Below are positions 11,832 through 23,016 of a stretch of DNA of 64,000 bases, in pieces. Source of the stretch: Dactylis glomerata (lineage: Eukaryota > Streptophyta > Magnoliopsida > Poales > Poaceae); the NCBI GenBank assembly GCA_007115705.1, contig QXEO01000244.1, positions 57,486 through 121,485 on the forward strand, in the 5' to 3' direction. The position numbers and the translations under genes were made by a program. Every line of letters begins with the position of its first letter. Within the stretch, counting starts at the first letter, position 1. The notes below the pieces were generated by a model. The model did no database searches. It had not been told where the DNA came from and saw nothing but the letters and a program-made list of their open reading frames with translations.

Positions 11832-13019
11832 CCATGGAATGGACGTCATCCTTATCCGAGCAACCTAGCAAAGAAGAAGACAACACAATAGGAGTAGAGG
11901 TTAAGTTGTTAGAAAGCAAAATGTCCTCACTCAACTCATGTGGTGTATCACTCTTGCTCTCAATGTGTATGTGGCTCTCATCCTTGCATGGGGTAGGTTT
12001 CGTCCTCTCACGTAGGCTATCAAGATGGTGTTGTTGGTTTGCACGATGCTCTTGAGGGTGTGGTTGTCGATTGCGCTCAAAGTTGTCGAAAGACGACATG
12101 AGTCATTCCTTGCTTGCGGCGAGCTCGGCGTCCGAGTCCGCCATCCTTGCGGCCCATTCCTTCCTCCTTACGGTGAGCTGTGCTTCCAATTCCGCCATGT
12201 TTGCGGCCCGTTCCGCCATTCGTGCGGTGAGCCTTGCGCGCGATTCCTCCCACCTTGCGGTATACTTGGCATTGATGGAGGCATACCGGTCGGCGTACTT
12301 CTTGTCCATGGCGTCGAACTCCTTTTCCCAGGTGGCGCGCCGTGCGTTGAAGTTTTCTAACCAAGGGTCTTGAGGTTTGTCATCTTGATTTTGGTTTGCA
12401 TGGTGCCGATCTTGATTCACCATGGGTGGGGCACCATGATGTGGTTGACCTTGAGGTTGATGTGCCGCTTGTCACAGTTGTTCATGATCTTGTTGATGAT
12501 GTTCATGACGGCTTTGATGGTGATGATCATGAGCCTTGGAATGCTTCTCGTGGCGATGAGACCGTCTTATAGGAGCTGTTGCGGAGTTGTCATGTGGGAT
12601 GGGAGACACCATTGGAGACAAGGTCGCATCTTGGTAGGACATCTCACGGCTTGGCAATCTCGAAGCTCTTGTGGTGGTCCTCCTCGAGGAGTTGTCGTGG
12701 ACGTTGTCGTAAATGGGCTCTTCAAGGCATGGACACCATATAGGTTGTTTGTGGTTAGCACCATGCTCTTGAGGTTGGCGACGGCGCTCATGGTCACCCA
12801 CATGATTGGAGCGTGAAGAAGACCTTGATGAGCTCAACCTTGTGCGATGAGCCGATGTACACCAAGCATCTAGAGATTTGGGCGCTTCATGATGTTCTTG
12901 TTTGGGACGTTCACTAGCCTCGGCACGCTTCCTTTCAAGTATGCGTTGACGAGAAAGATCATGTTGGCGTTGTGCTTGGTGAACTATGTGATGGTCTCGA
13001 GTATCTTGATGTGCCCATG

Positions 13020-13150
13020 CACGCTTGTCGTAGTCGAAGGAGTTGTCGATGTATTGTTTCTTGTCTACCTTGCTCATGTAGTCGAAGTTGTCGTCGATGT
13101 AGCGTTTCTTGTCCATCTTGCTCATGTAGTCAAAGTTGTCGTAGTCGGTG
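13020..13150 (-). repeat. 48-bp in-frame repeats near the protein N-terminus
   Basis: Two full and one partial copies of a 48-bp unit encoding FDYMSKMDKKRYIDDN-like residues, seen as repeated GTCGATGTA(T/G)(C/T)GTTTCTTGTC on the plus strand. Confidence 0.8.
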
Positions 13151-13197
13151 TAGTCCTCCGTGAACTTTCCATGATAGCGTGCGTTGAGCCTAGACAT

Positions 13198-15165
13198 AGC
13201 TCACACAAGGCAAGATATATATATGTAGAAGTGGTGGGGGTTAGAAAACTACAATTAGAACACTTCCCGTAGAAACTATTGAATGGATGAAACACCAAAG
13301 GACAACCGTGGTGCACAAGTTAGAAACACACGCAAAAAGGCTATATAGTGGATGGGTAAGAAAAGTGGAAATGCCAAACGAAATGATCAAAAGAAAAGTC
13401 TATTGTCAAATGTGGGTAAAATCCAAAATCAAATGTCAAGAACGATGATCTACGTCAAGGAAACACAGAAACACACACAAAAGATATAATGGGGTTAGCG
13501 CGACCAAAGAAGTGAGCAAAAAAACAAAAAGGTCCTAACGAAGACTATTAGCTCGGTGTCACGCCAACGCAAGAGAGACCGTAGCTTGGTTGCATATGAA
13601 AGAAGCAACAAGATTTGCACAAGATGCCACTCTTCTCTTTTCTCTCTTTTTGCTTACAAGCTTTGAACTCCTTTGTATCGGTGGAACACACACTCTTTTT
13701 GGATTTTTGGTGTTTCTATGCTTAAAAGCTTATTTGCTATCTATGCATGTCACAATGGATTTTTCCTCTTTTGTGTATCTCTCTCACCGAGCTTGCTTCG
13801 GAGCTTTGCTCAACTTATGCACACACACAAACCCTCTCACGGTCGTGAACACTTGTGCAATGCTTCGCAACACTCGAAAAGCCACTCTCCATAGGATAGG
13901 TACACAAAGGAAGAAAAGAGGTTACAAAGATGGTGCAAGTTATACCTATGCAAAGGTTAGGCGGTGTCAAAACACACAACTTGCGATGATGTCGATGGAG
14001 GTGGAGTCACAAGACTAGTCGAAGTTCCGGGGTGCCGATGTCGTCGTCGCGATGTTGATGTAGGCGCGGTATTACTTGGCACGAACTAGGCACGCAAAAA
14101 CCGAAATCCGAACACACACGTTAATGTCCAAAAATTTGGAGCAAAAAGGACTCACAAAGTTGTCAAAACTTATGTCAAGATAACACCGAATTTTGTGTCA
14201 AAGTGTCAATTGGATGTCAAAAGGAGTATTATGGTGTCAAGCGGAGACAAAATGGTGTCAAAAGTATGTACAAAAGTTAGACCGAAGTAGTCCAGCTTTA
14301 GCCGGTTTGGACCGGCTATTTCCGGTCGGTGGAGTGCAATGCGGGAGGCGAGCTATGGCGGGCGGGTAGCGGAGCGGGGCGAGCTGTGGCGGGCGGTTAG
14401 CGGAGCGGGGCGAGCTGGAGCGGCTAGTGCACGTGAAGCAAGCAGCGCTGCGAGGCTGGGGCGATGGTGGCCTGCTGGGGCGCGCGGTGGCGAGGGGCTG
14501 GGCGACGCTGGGCGGGGCGCGGAGCGGTGGGGTCAGGCGGCTGCTGGTAGCGGAGGAGGGTGGGGCCTGCCGGCGTGCTGTGGCCTGGCGGAAGTGGTGG
14601 TGGCCTGGGAGTGCGAGCTGGCAAGGGCGTGGCCGGCTTGGGCTGGTGCGTGCACGCGGGGAAGTGGGCGGGTGCTGGCCGATGCGAGCTGGGCCAAGGA
14701 GGGAGCGGGCGTGCTGGGTGGCTGATGTGAGGTGGTGGCGAGCGTGAGCGAGAGAGCAGGCTAGCAGGAGGTCGGGACAGCGGCTTGGCGGTGGAGGGAA
14801 TCGAGCAGGGGCAGGCGGCGTTGACCAGATGGATGGGCCGGCTTTAGCCGGGCTTGGGACGGCTTTAGCCGGTTTGAGGTCCGGCTTTAGCCGGTTCGGA
14901 CTTTTTCGAGAAAATTCTGCGCGAGCTGTTCGTCGATTTAGGCGGAAATTGGAAGAGAAAATCGATGATTCCGAGCGAAATAAGAGGAATTGGGGCTAGA
15001 AATTTTGAGGCAATGTAGATCAACACACAAAACATCAAATCTATGGATCAAAACCACAAAAAACTCAAAAAATCTAGAGATCAAAATTCGAGGCAATTTG
15101 GGGCTATTTTTTTGGATTTTCGAAATTTATGGTGGAAATCACACACAAGAGTAAATCCGTGGCAA
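13198..15165 (-). other. Leader of the outer element, with GC-rich block
   Basis: About 2 kb between the PBS and the unknown ORF. Near 13200-14280 it is A-rich, with many short GTCAAAA repeats at 14100-14280. From about 14290 to 14900 it becomes very GC-rich and carries at least four CCGGCTTTAGCCGG-type palindromes (about 14293, 14311, 14838 and 14881). The overlapping open frames in the GC-rich block are low-complexity and are not taken as genes. Confidence 0.6.
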
Positions 15166-15172
15166 CCAAAAG

Positions 15173-15184
15173 CTGCTGATACCA
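15173..15184 (-). other. Primer-binding site of the outer element
   Basis: Minus-strand TGGTATCAGCAG, two bases from the LTR at 15187. The first nine bases match the end of initiator-Met tRNA. It shows that 15187-15959 is the 5' LTR. Confidence 0.8.
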
Positions 15185-15186
15185 TA

Positions 15187-15959
15187 TGATGTGGGGTGAC
15201 CCCCGAGGTGTGGTCCGATCTTCACGGATTCACAAGATTTATGGCGGGAAACGAAGATGAACACGAAGAACACGATGAACACGATGAACAAAATCGAAGG
15301 CAAACACACACACACAAGATACACTCTGGTTGTCCTCGTTGGCCTGATTCACCAACTCAATAGAATCACAAGGAAGAGACTCCAAGAGTAGAATTCCTTG
15401 TGAGGGATTGATTTGCTTGGAATAGAATTCCAATTGGAGAAGAGACCAATCAATTGGATAGAATTACACACACAAGTATGCAAGAGATCCAAATCAAGGT
15501 AGAATTCTCCAACTAGAAGAGATCCCAAACAAAGAGGAAGAATTCTAGATGTAGATCTAGTTGGGTTCCCTCAAGGGAGAAGGCATCATGCCAATTTTAT
15601 CTTAATTCATCTCTATCCTATCTCTAGGGGAGGGGGAGCCATATATATAGGGAGCCACGAGCTAGGGGTAGTTTGGGCATTAGGGAGAAAGATAACAAAG
15701 GTGGCTTCATGGCTAAGACATAGCTGACTCGAGCAGGCCGGCTATAGCCGGGGTTAAGGCCGGCTTTAGCTAGAGGGCCGGCTTTAGCCGGGGTAGGACC
15801 GGATTTAGCTAGTCCAGCTTCAGCCGCAACCTCTTCTTGCGGCGCTTCCAAGCTTCTTTCCGGTTGTTCTTCTTCTTCCTTCTCTTCCACGCCTCGATGA
15901 TGTCGGACTTGATTGTTGACGCACATGATGTTGTGTGGTCCGAAAGCCACCCCACATCA
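15187..15959 (-). repeat. 5' LTR of the outer element
   Basis: 773 bp with perfect 12-bp inverted ends TGATGTGGGGTG / CACCCCACATCA. It contains the same palindrome cluster as the other LTR (15738-15812), but some sites have changed from CCGG to CTAG, which fits cytosine deamination on both strands. Confidence 0.93.
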
Positions 15960-15964
15960 TATTA

Positions 15965-16379
15965 TATATGGGAGACGACCTCGAACCTTGGTTCGTGCCC
16001 ATGAAATATGTTTGCAAAGCTAGTGAGGATACCGAGTGTTTGTGTTGCATGATTTACTATTCCAATTACAAAGTTAATAGTTTGGATGCGGGATGGATTG
16101 GCCCCCATACCACTTACCCTTATTATTTGCTCTTGTACGTTGGAGTGGCGAATCATTGTGTGCCTTTTACTTTAATTAGTTGAGGGACGACATTGGGTAT
16201 CCTGAACCATAGAATGCTACAATGTTTGCCATGCAATAGAAGCAACCGTTGCCAATTGTAGCAGAAGCGGTGAGGACAAGCCTTTGTTGTTTCTATGGTA
16301 CCTTACTCGAATGTGCAGACCACCATGAGAGTTTCAGATAGGTTTTGTGGTGTTTTCTACTTGTGTTCCAAGGTTGAAA
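15965..16379. other. Unassigned sequence
   Basis: Short open stretch at 15935-16183 with no recognisable motif. It lies immediately upstream of a decayed gypsy pol and may be part of that element. Confidence 0.4.
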
Positions 16380-18760
16380 AAAAGTTGATCGTTTAATGGC
16401 CATGTAATATCTACAAGGATTTCAAGCTTTACCAAGGATAGAGACAGTTGTTTCTGACTTAGATACCATATTTGATTTTCTAGTTCTTCGACAGAGGGAG
16501 GTGGGGGTTTCACATTGACCTCATACCTGGCACTCAACCTATCTCTATGTCCCCTTATCAAAAAATTTCATGACAATTTCAAGAAGAATTGAAGAAGCAG
16601 ATGTACGACTAATATCCAAAGGTTTGCTTTGATGGAGTGTCTCACCATGAGTAGCCCCCCAGCATGTCCATAGTCAAGAGGGATGGTAGTTTGCAAAAAG
16701 TGAGTAGATTACCGCGCTCTCAAAACAAGAGACCCTAGGCAATTATCCATTGATCTGCATTATGCACTTGTTTGATCAACTGTATGTGCTAAGGTGTTCC
16801 CAAAGATGGATCTATTGTCAGGATATAATCCACTTTATGAGTGGGATCATGATAGATTACCTTCTCCGCAAAGTTTGGATATTATGAATATAAGGTTATA
16901 TCTCTTAGGCTAACCAGTGCCCCTGCCATCTTTATGGGGACATTAAACATTGGTCTACTTAGGTTCCTTGCTCACTCCAAGACAGAAGAAGAGTTAAAGA
17001 ACCCTTTGGGTCATGTGCTTGAGACTTTCAGAATGAATTAATTTTAGCAGCTAAAGAAATTTGAGTTTTGGCTTTTATTCTAGGCAATGCATGTGCTCAA
17101 TCAAGATGGAAATGTTGTTGATTATGCTTCTAGGAAATTGAAAATGCATGAGCATAACTATCCTTCTCATGATCTAGAACTTGCAGTTTTGGTGTTTGCA
17201 CAAAGATTTGGAGGCATTGTAGTTATGCAAAATCTTATGATATTTTCACTCATGATAAGAGTTCCAAATTCTCTTCATGTAGGAGGACTTGAACTTCAGG
17301 CAAAGATGGTGATTACAGTTGATAAAGCACTACCTCTCTATCCAGAACAACATAGGCACATTGAATTTTAACTCAAACATTGTTATTCACAAAAAAAGTA
17401 CCTCCCACTTTAGATTGTCCATTTGCTAATTTTGAAATGATGGGGTCTCATGTTGTTTTGCTATTGTGGCACATGAGGACACACAACTCACCATTGAGTC
17501 ATCCATTTCAGATAGAGTGGGAGGCATAACAAGATGATCGCCTGTTAGAACAAGTTTGAAAGCGCAAAGTAGGTAGAATTAGAAAACTCACTCTTGACCA
17601 TACCACGGTTATTTGGTTTCATGACCATTTGTGTGGGCCTAAAAAATTATCTAAGAGTGAAAAATAATACCCCATACAGTGTTCTCATGGAGACACAAAT
17701 GTTACAGGACCTGAGAACGGCCTATTGGTCGAAAAGAGTGAAAATTGATAAGAGGCATGTGATATCATGGCAATCCTTGAAGGTTCCATTATGGTTGTGG
17801 GATGACTTTCTCATGATTTTGTTGTTGGCCTACCTCGCTTACAAAGAGGAAGCATGCAGTTCGGGTATCCTTGGATCAACTTAGCTTATTTGCTCAATTA
17901 TATTTATTCCCCTCCGCAAAACCAACTCTAGAAGTGACTTGGAGCTGATGTAGGTGATTGAGATAGTAGGTTGCATGGGGTTCCCTAATCATTAGTTTTG
18001 ATAGGGATGTTAAATTTGTATTAAGTTCTTAGAGACTTCAAGATGGCCTTGAGACTTAGCACAACGATTGCAAATGGCTAGTCAGAGCAAACAATTCAAG
18101 CCCTGGAAGATATGTTGAGTTGTTGTGTCTTACAATGGTAAGGAGGGCAGGAGGGTCACCCCTGCTTATGGACTTTCTTATGATGGAACCTTACTAGGCT
18201 TTGTATGGAAGGAAGTGTAGATCACCACCTTGTTGGAGTGACATGGGTGATAAGGTAGTGCTGAGACTAGATTGGATTCAGGAAACTACGGAGAGGGTAG
18301 CTGAGATTAGACAACAGATGTTGGCTACGCATAGCAGACATAAGAGTTACGCTGATTCCAAAAGGTTGAATGTGGAATTTCAGATGGGTGAAAAGGCAAA
18401 CTTAAGGATGTCACCCATTTAAGGCGTTCTAAGATTTGTATCGCATGAAAGCTTACTCCACAACACATGGGACCTTTCCTGATAGTGCCATGAGTCGGAA
18501 GCTAGTCTACTGTATCGAGTTGCTCGAATCAAGGGAAGTTTTGCATAATATGTTACACATCTATGCCAAGGAAATATTTTTGAGATCAATAACGACTATG
18601 GGAGAAACCTATTATTGAGGAAGATCTAACCTTAGAGGTTTGTCCTGCTAGGATAACGGAAGAGTCTTAGAGAGTGATGAGGAATTTGCCACTAAAGTAG
18701 GAGAAGGTTTTTTGGTCGCAACCCGCATGAGCAAAGAATACCCAATATTGTTCTTAGTTC
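16380..18760 (+). pseudogene. Decayed Ty3/gypsy pol (Tekay/Del-like)
   Basis: Pieces in all three forward frames line up in the order of a chromovirus pol: an IDLIPGTQPISMSPY segment near 16510 (start of RT); degraded RT to about 16930; RNase H with YASRKLKMHEHNYPSHDLELA at 17110-17200; integrase pieces around 17590-18120; and a C-terminal stretch with YGRKCRSPPCWSDMGDK and WIQETTERVAEIRQQML near 18201-18330. Many stops and frameshifts make this long dead. The vocabulary is typical of plant Tekay/Del elements. Catalytic RT and integrase motifs are not readable. Confidence 0.8.
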
Positions 18761-18850
18761 TTGTCTGCTATGGGATGCATATTTACATTTTGAATTTGTT
18801 GTTTTCTATGAGTGTTAAAGTGAGGAAGAATTCGGGGTCGAATTCTGCTT

Positions 18851-18863
18851 AAGGGGATGAGAA
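18851..18863 (+). other. Polypurine tract of the Tekay-like remnant
   Basis: AAGGGGATGAGAA, directly before a sequence resembling the usual Tekay LTR start, with TGTAATATCCC altered to TTTAATATCCC. Confidence 0.6.
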
Positions 18864-20850
18864 TTTAATATCCCAAAACTCTAATGCTAATTCTATTGTG
18901 CTTATTAAGTCTTAAATAAAATAATTAGGAAGTTGTTAATCTTGATATGATCTTGGAATAGGCTTTCAAAAAATAAAATACAAAAGAGTGAACGAAATGT
19001 ATTTGCTAGTACTTGAACACCATATCTATTGGAGACCATAGGGAGCTAGCTACGAGTGGCTCTGTTTGGGGTGTGTGCCATAATACGGGACTAGGTTATG
19101 ATAAGTATAGCAAACACGAGATGAAAGAAAGATGTGGACCGGGCTTTGAACTCCAGCCGGACCTGTACTGCCCAATTGCTTGACATACTAGAGTCGTAGT
19201 AGGAGGCTGCCACCGTCGATCTACCCTAGATACTTTCCAGCACCAGTGCCCTCAGGCCGCGGCATCTTGTTGTTCTGCGACGTCTCCGCCGTCCGAGCAT
19301 TGCCTCCAAATTAAGGTAGTGAGTTTGCAAAGCTACACCGCTGGGTGTCGCCTCTTCCTCGAGCTATCTGGTTCCTGCTGTGGAGAGCCGGCTGGGAAGG
19401 TGGTCATCATCGTCACCATTGTCTTCAGAAGTACGTGTTTCATACCTGTCTCGGATAGCAAGATTGTATTCCCTAGCTAGCTGTCCGGTAGTTTAGGTCT
19501 GCACTTAAGAAGATTTGTGATGAGGACATCCCTACTATTGTTCCATCTCCACTTCGTGATGATGACAAGCAAGTTGCTGCAAAGAAGAAGTCCAATGATG
19601 AAATCAGAATTGGACCTATCACAAGAGCTCGTGCAAAGTTAATAGAACAACAGGTGAATTTGCTCCTAATAGAATCTGATTATTTTGTTTATGAGAATTG
19701 TTTACTGCCTAAGTCTTTGTGTGTTTGCATACTCAGGTTCATGGGAGAAGAAGACATAGCACGAGGGAGCGAGGAGCTGGAGCAAGACGTGATGATCATG
19801 CACATGGACGCGAGGGAGGAGAGGGAGGCCGGCGACCAGCATGAGGAGGAGGAGGACATCACGCAGGAGGTTGCATATGGCGCACCACCAAGTGTATGTG
19901 CGCCATACACATAAGGCCTGCGCGCCTAGTTGGCTGCACCCAACCTTTGGGTCAGTTTGTATCACGTCAGGTTGAGTCGAACCATGTTGGAGGACCAGGT
20001 CAGGTCGGTTGCCCTTGGGCCAGCCGCACCCCCCTTATATTGTGTGCCTAGGCGCCATAGAGAGGTTAGACCACGTTTTAGATAAAACCCTAGTTCTTGA
20101 GACTGCTGTAAGCATTCATCTGGAATTCTTGTCTCCAATTCGTTTAGATCTGGAGATTATATACTGCAAGTTAAGTGTGATCTGCTGTTCCATTGGGAAT
20201 TAGTGAATTGCAATTATACCGTTTCGTGGTCGACGGCTGCGTTGCGCAAGTGTGTGAAGTCGTGAATATCCGAAGGGTAGAGAGCTGTTGCATTGGCATC
20301 AGGGATCTAGCGAGGAGAGATCATCGGCGACACCAAGTTATCTATCACCATCATCACCATTACCGCAAGCTTACTGAGAAGATCGGGCCACCCCATATCA
20401 ATTTGCTTTTGTAATGGTATAGTCTTATACGGCAGTTGCAATGGAATTGCTAGTACTTATCAATTTGATGATAGGTACTTTTTAGAGGCGTTTTGTTTTG
20501 CATGGGATTGGGAGTAGCACCTCTACATGATTCACACACTACCTTGACCCATTAGAACCTTGTGTAAATAGATTAGGTTAACCGTGCTAGATGGTTCTTG
20601 ACTTAATCCTTACGTTGAAGTTTGTCTTATGTTTTGTGGATCTTGAGTAGATCATTATGAGATATTGTGGTTATAAAATTTATATTGGTCTTCTTGACCC
20701 TTGTAGCTGTGTGTGGATATCATTGTGTTGTCGTGGATGTCTCCTAAAATAAAGGAAACTTTGCTGAAATTTATAATTTTGTATTAGTTTTGGGAAGTGT
20801 TTAAAGTGGGTGTAGCATTGCCAGGTACGGTTGATACTTGCGGTGTTACA
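18864..20850 (+). repeat. 3' LTR of the Tekay-like remnant, interrupted
   Basis: Starts TTTAATATCCCAAAAC and ends GCGGTGTTACA, the common start and end of Tekay-type LTRs. Excluding the solo LTR at 19518-20400 it is about 1.1 kb. The next bases (20851 on) belong to a Tat-type protease region, so this LTR sits next to, or inside, that older element. Confidence 0.65.
19518..20400 (+). mobile_element. Solo LTR, 883 bp, chromovirus group
   Basis: Runs from TGATGAGGACATCCC to CCCCATATCA with duplication ATTTG at 19513-19517 and 20401-20405. No internal region remains, so it is the product of LTR-LTR recombination. It is a shorter subfamily of the LTRs at 3718 and 43435. The first 397 bp form an open frame ending at 19914 that encodes the polyprotein tail with DEDIPTIV, GPITRARAKL and a Glu/Asp-rich end. 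Confidence 0.95.
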
Positions 20851-22133
20851 TAAGCTACAGATCTCCAAGAAGGATCTCACTCCAACCGGCGCCTTCCTGG
20901 GTGCCATACCCAATGCCACCCAACCCTTGGGGAAGGTAGCACTACCTGTCACCATGGGATGCGCGACAACTACCGGACGAAGAATGTTACATTAGACGTC
21001 GCCGAGATCCTGTTGCCATAAAATAGCCTCCTCAGCCTGCCGGCCTTGGCCTAATTCATGGTGGCCGCCCACTACGCTTACAACATGATCAAGATACCCG
21101 CTACCTGGGGCGTCTTGACCATTGAGGCGGACATCAGGGATGCAGTTTTCTGCATCGCTGAAATGGACAAGCAGTTGCGGCAGGAGAGCCCGACAACCTC
21201 AGTGAAGCAATGCTGGAGGATGCTGGTCCCGGTCCAAGTGCGGCGAAGAAGCATTTTTTCCCTAAGCCGATTGCCATGCTGTACGAGGGCGTCAGTCCCG
21301 CACCCCACAAGGGCAAGCTCGGGGGCTGCGCCGGTGAAGTGATTTCTGGTGCAGTGCCCGGTCTACTTGATCAGCGCGGTGCTCATGGACGCCAGGTTGC
21401 GATACCCTCAAGAGCAGAAGCTGCTCCTAGGTGTCCTACTCCCATTGCGCAAGTTGAGACACTACTTCGAGTCGCACCGCATTACAGTTGTAAACTCATG
21501 CTCTCTGGGTCGAGTGCTACACAACCGTAGTGCCACTAGTCGCGTTGCCGAGTGAGCAATGGAGCTGTCAGGTTTTGACCTACACTTCGCTACGGCCACT
21601 GTGATCAAGAGCAAGGTGCTGGCGGATTTCATCACTGAGTGGACTGAAGTGCCGATCCAGGAGGAGGAGTCCCCCTCCCCCATACCCAGGAAGGAGGATC
21701 CGAGTTGCTAGATTATGTATTTAGATGGGGCTTTCTGCCTCGAGGGAGCAGGAGCTGTCGTGCTTCTGGTGTCGCCTATGGGAGACCACCTTAAGTACGT
21801 AGTTCAGCTGGCCTTCTCCCGTGAAGACTCCACCAACAACACATTGGAATATGAAGCCCTACTTGCCGGTCTCAGGATCGCAGCAGGGCTGGGTATTTCC
21901 CACCTAATGGTTCGGGGTGACTCCCAGTTGGTGGTCAACCAAGTCAACAAGGCCTATGACTGCCCTCAGATGTGGGCATACCAAGATGAGGTCCGAAAAC
22001 TCGAGCACCGTTTCGATGGCCTCAAGTTAGAACACATTCCCCATGGGAGGAACACCATCGTGGACAAACTATCGCAGATTGCAGCCAAGCGGCTACCGGT
22101 CCTAGTGGGAATCTTCGTCGAGCGGCTTGCCAA
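20851..22133 (+). pseudogene. Tat-type gypsy remnant: protease and RNase H domains
   Basis: 20860-21200 reads as the end of a Tat-lineage protease region (DLTPTGAFLGAIPNATQPLGKV, then a HYAYNMIKIP-type segment). The sequence then jumps to the end of the first RNase H (LISAVLMDARLRYPQEQKLL, RHYFESHRITVVNS near 21365-21495) and to a second, archaeal-type RNase H at 21715-22130 (MYLDGAF, EYEALLAGLRIA, VRGDSQLVVNQV, HIPHGRN). The second RNase H is diagnostic of the Tat/Ogre/Retand lineage. The reverse transcriptase is missing, so about 1 kb was deleted near 21250-21350. The ORF 21715-22227 is open for 170 codons, but its last 30 come from the inserted solo LTR. Confidence 0.8.
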
Positions 22134-23016
22134 TGATATGGGGTGGCCCGATCTTCTCAGTAAGCTTGCGGTAATGGTGATGATGGTGATAGATAACTTG
22201 GTGTCGCCGATGATCTCTCCTCGCTAGATCCCTGATGCCAATGCAACAGCTCTCTACCCTTCGGATATTCACGACTTCACACACTTGCGCAACGCAGCCG
22301 TCGACCACGAAACGGTATAATTGCAATTCACTAATTCCCAATAGAACAGCAGATCACACTTAACTTGCAGTATATAATCTCCAGATCGAAACGAATTGGA
22401 GACAAGAATTCCAGATGAATGCTTAGAGCAGTCTCAAGAACTAGGGTTTTATCTAAAACGTGGTCTAACCTCTCTATGGCGCATAGGCACTTATTATATG
22501 GGGGGTGTGGCTGGCCCAAGGGCAACCGACCTGACCTGGTCCTCTAACATGGTTCGACTCAACCTGACGTGATACAAACTGACCCAAAGGTTGGGTGCAG
22601 CCAACTAGGCGCGCAGGCCTTATGTGTATGGCGCACATACACTTGGTGGTGCGCCATATGCAACCTCCTGCGTGATGTCCTCCTCCTCCTCATGCTGGTC
22701 GCCGGCCTCCCTCTCCTCCCTCGCGTCCATGTGCATGATCATCACGTCTTGCTCCAGCTCCTCGCTCCCTCGTGCTATGTCTTCTTCTCCCATGAACCTG
22801 AGTATGCAAACACACAAAGACTTAGGCAGTAAACAATTCTCATTAACAAAATAATCAGATTCTATTAGGAGCAAATTCACCTGTTGTTCTATTAACTTTG
22901 CACGAGCTCTTGTGATAGGTCCAATTCTGATTTCATCATTGGACTTCTTCTTTGCAGCAACTAGCTTGTCATCATTATGAAGTGGAGATGGAACAATAGT
23001 AGGGATGTCCTCATCA
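22134..23016 (-). mobile_element. Solo LTR, 883 bp, inverted relative to the first
   Basis: From TGATATGGGG to CCTCATCA with duplication GCCAA at 22129-22133 and 23017-23021. It has the same length and subfamily as 19518-20400 but the opposite orientation. It splits the Tat-type RNase H/integrase region. Its coding tail ends at 22620 and is open upstream into the flanking Tat sequence, giving a hybrid frame 23150-22620. Confidence 0.95.

Larger units (their letters stand above)
11462..13197 (-). pseudogene. Unknown ORF of outer element, N-terminal part
   Basis: Starts at ATG 13197 (MSRLNARYHGKFTEDY) and runs in one frame to the insertion point at 11462, broken only by TGA at 12472-12474 and TGA at 12103-12105. 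Both could be CGA (Arg) deaminated to TGA. Visible pieces: an N-terminal Asp/Tyr-rich repeat (three units around FDYMSK.DKK.YID); an Arg/His/Ser-rich segment; a charged Ala/Glu/Arg helix of about 100 residues likely to form a coiled coil (about 12410-12110); then an acidic Ser/Thr-rich segment with three 9-residue repeats of the STICEMSE type (about 11757-11830). It continues in frame into 3712-1996. Codon reading without frameshift over about 3.4 kb argues that it was once translated. Function unknown. Confidence 0.7.
1045..15959 (-). mobile_element. Non-autonomous LTR retrotransposon with a long unknown ORF
   Basis: Complete LTR element bounded by TGATGTGGGGTG and CACCCCACATCA, flanked by the 5-bp duplication TATTA (1040-1044 and 15960-15964). 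A primer-binding site matching the 3' end of initiator-Met tRNA lies next to the LTR at 15187, and a polypurine tract lies next to the LTR at 2008, so the element reads on the minus strand. Without the nested 7.7-kb insertion it is about 7.2 kb. No protease, reverse transcriptase, RNase H or integrase motif is present outside the nested element, so it must depend on another element for mobility, like large retrotransposon derivatives (LARDs). Unlike typical LARDs it carries a frame of about 1,150 codons. The two LTRs differ by roughly 12-14 changes over the alignable 770 bp by eye, so the insertion looks older than the nested element. Confidence 0.93.

Noticed and set aside
14339..14747. Long frames on both strands in the GC-rich block
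   Set aside because: Low-complexity Gly/Ala/Arg or Pro frames open on both strands because of GC content; no motif.
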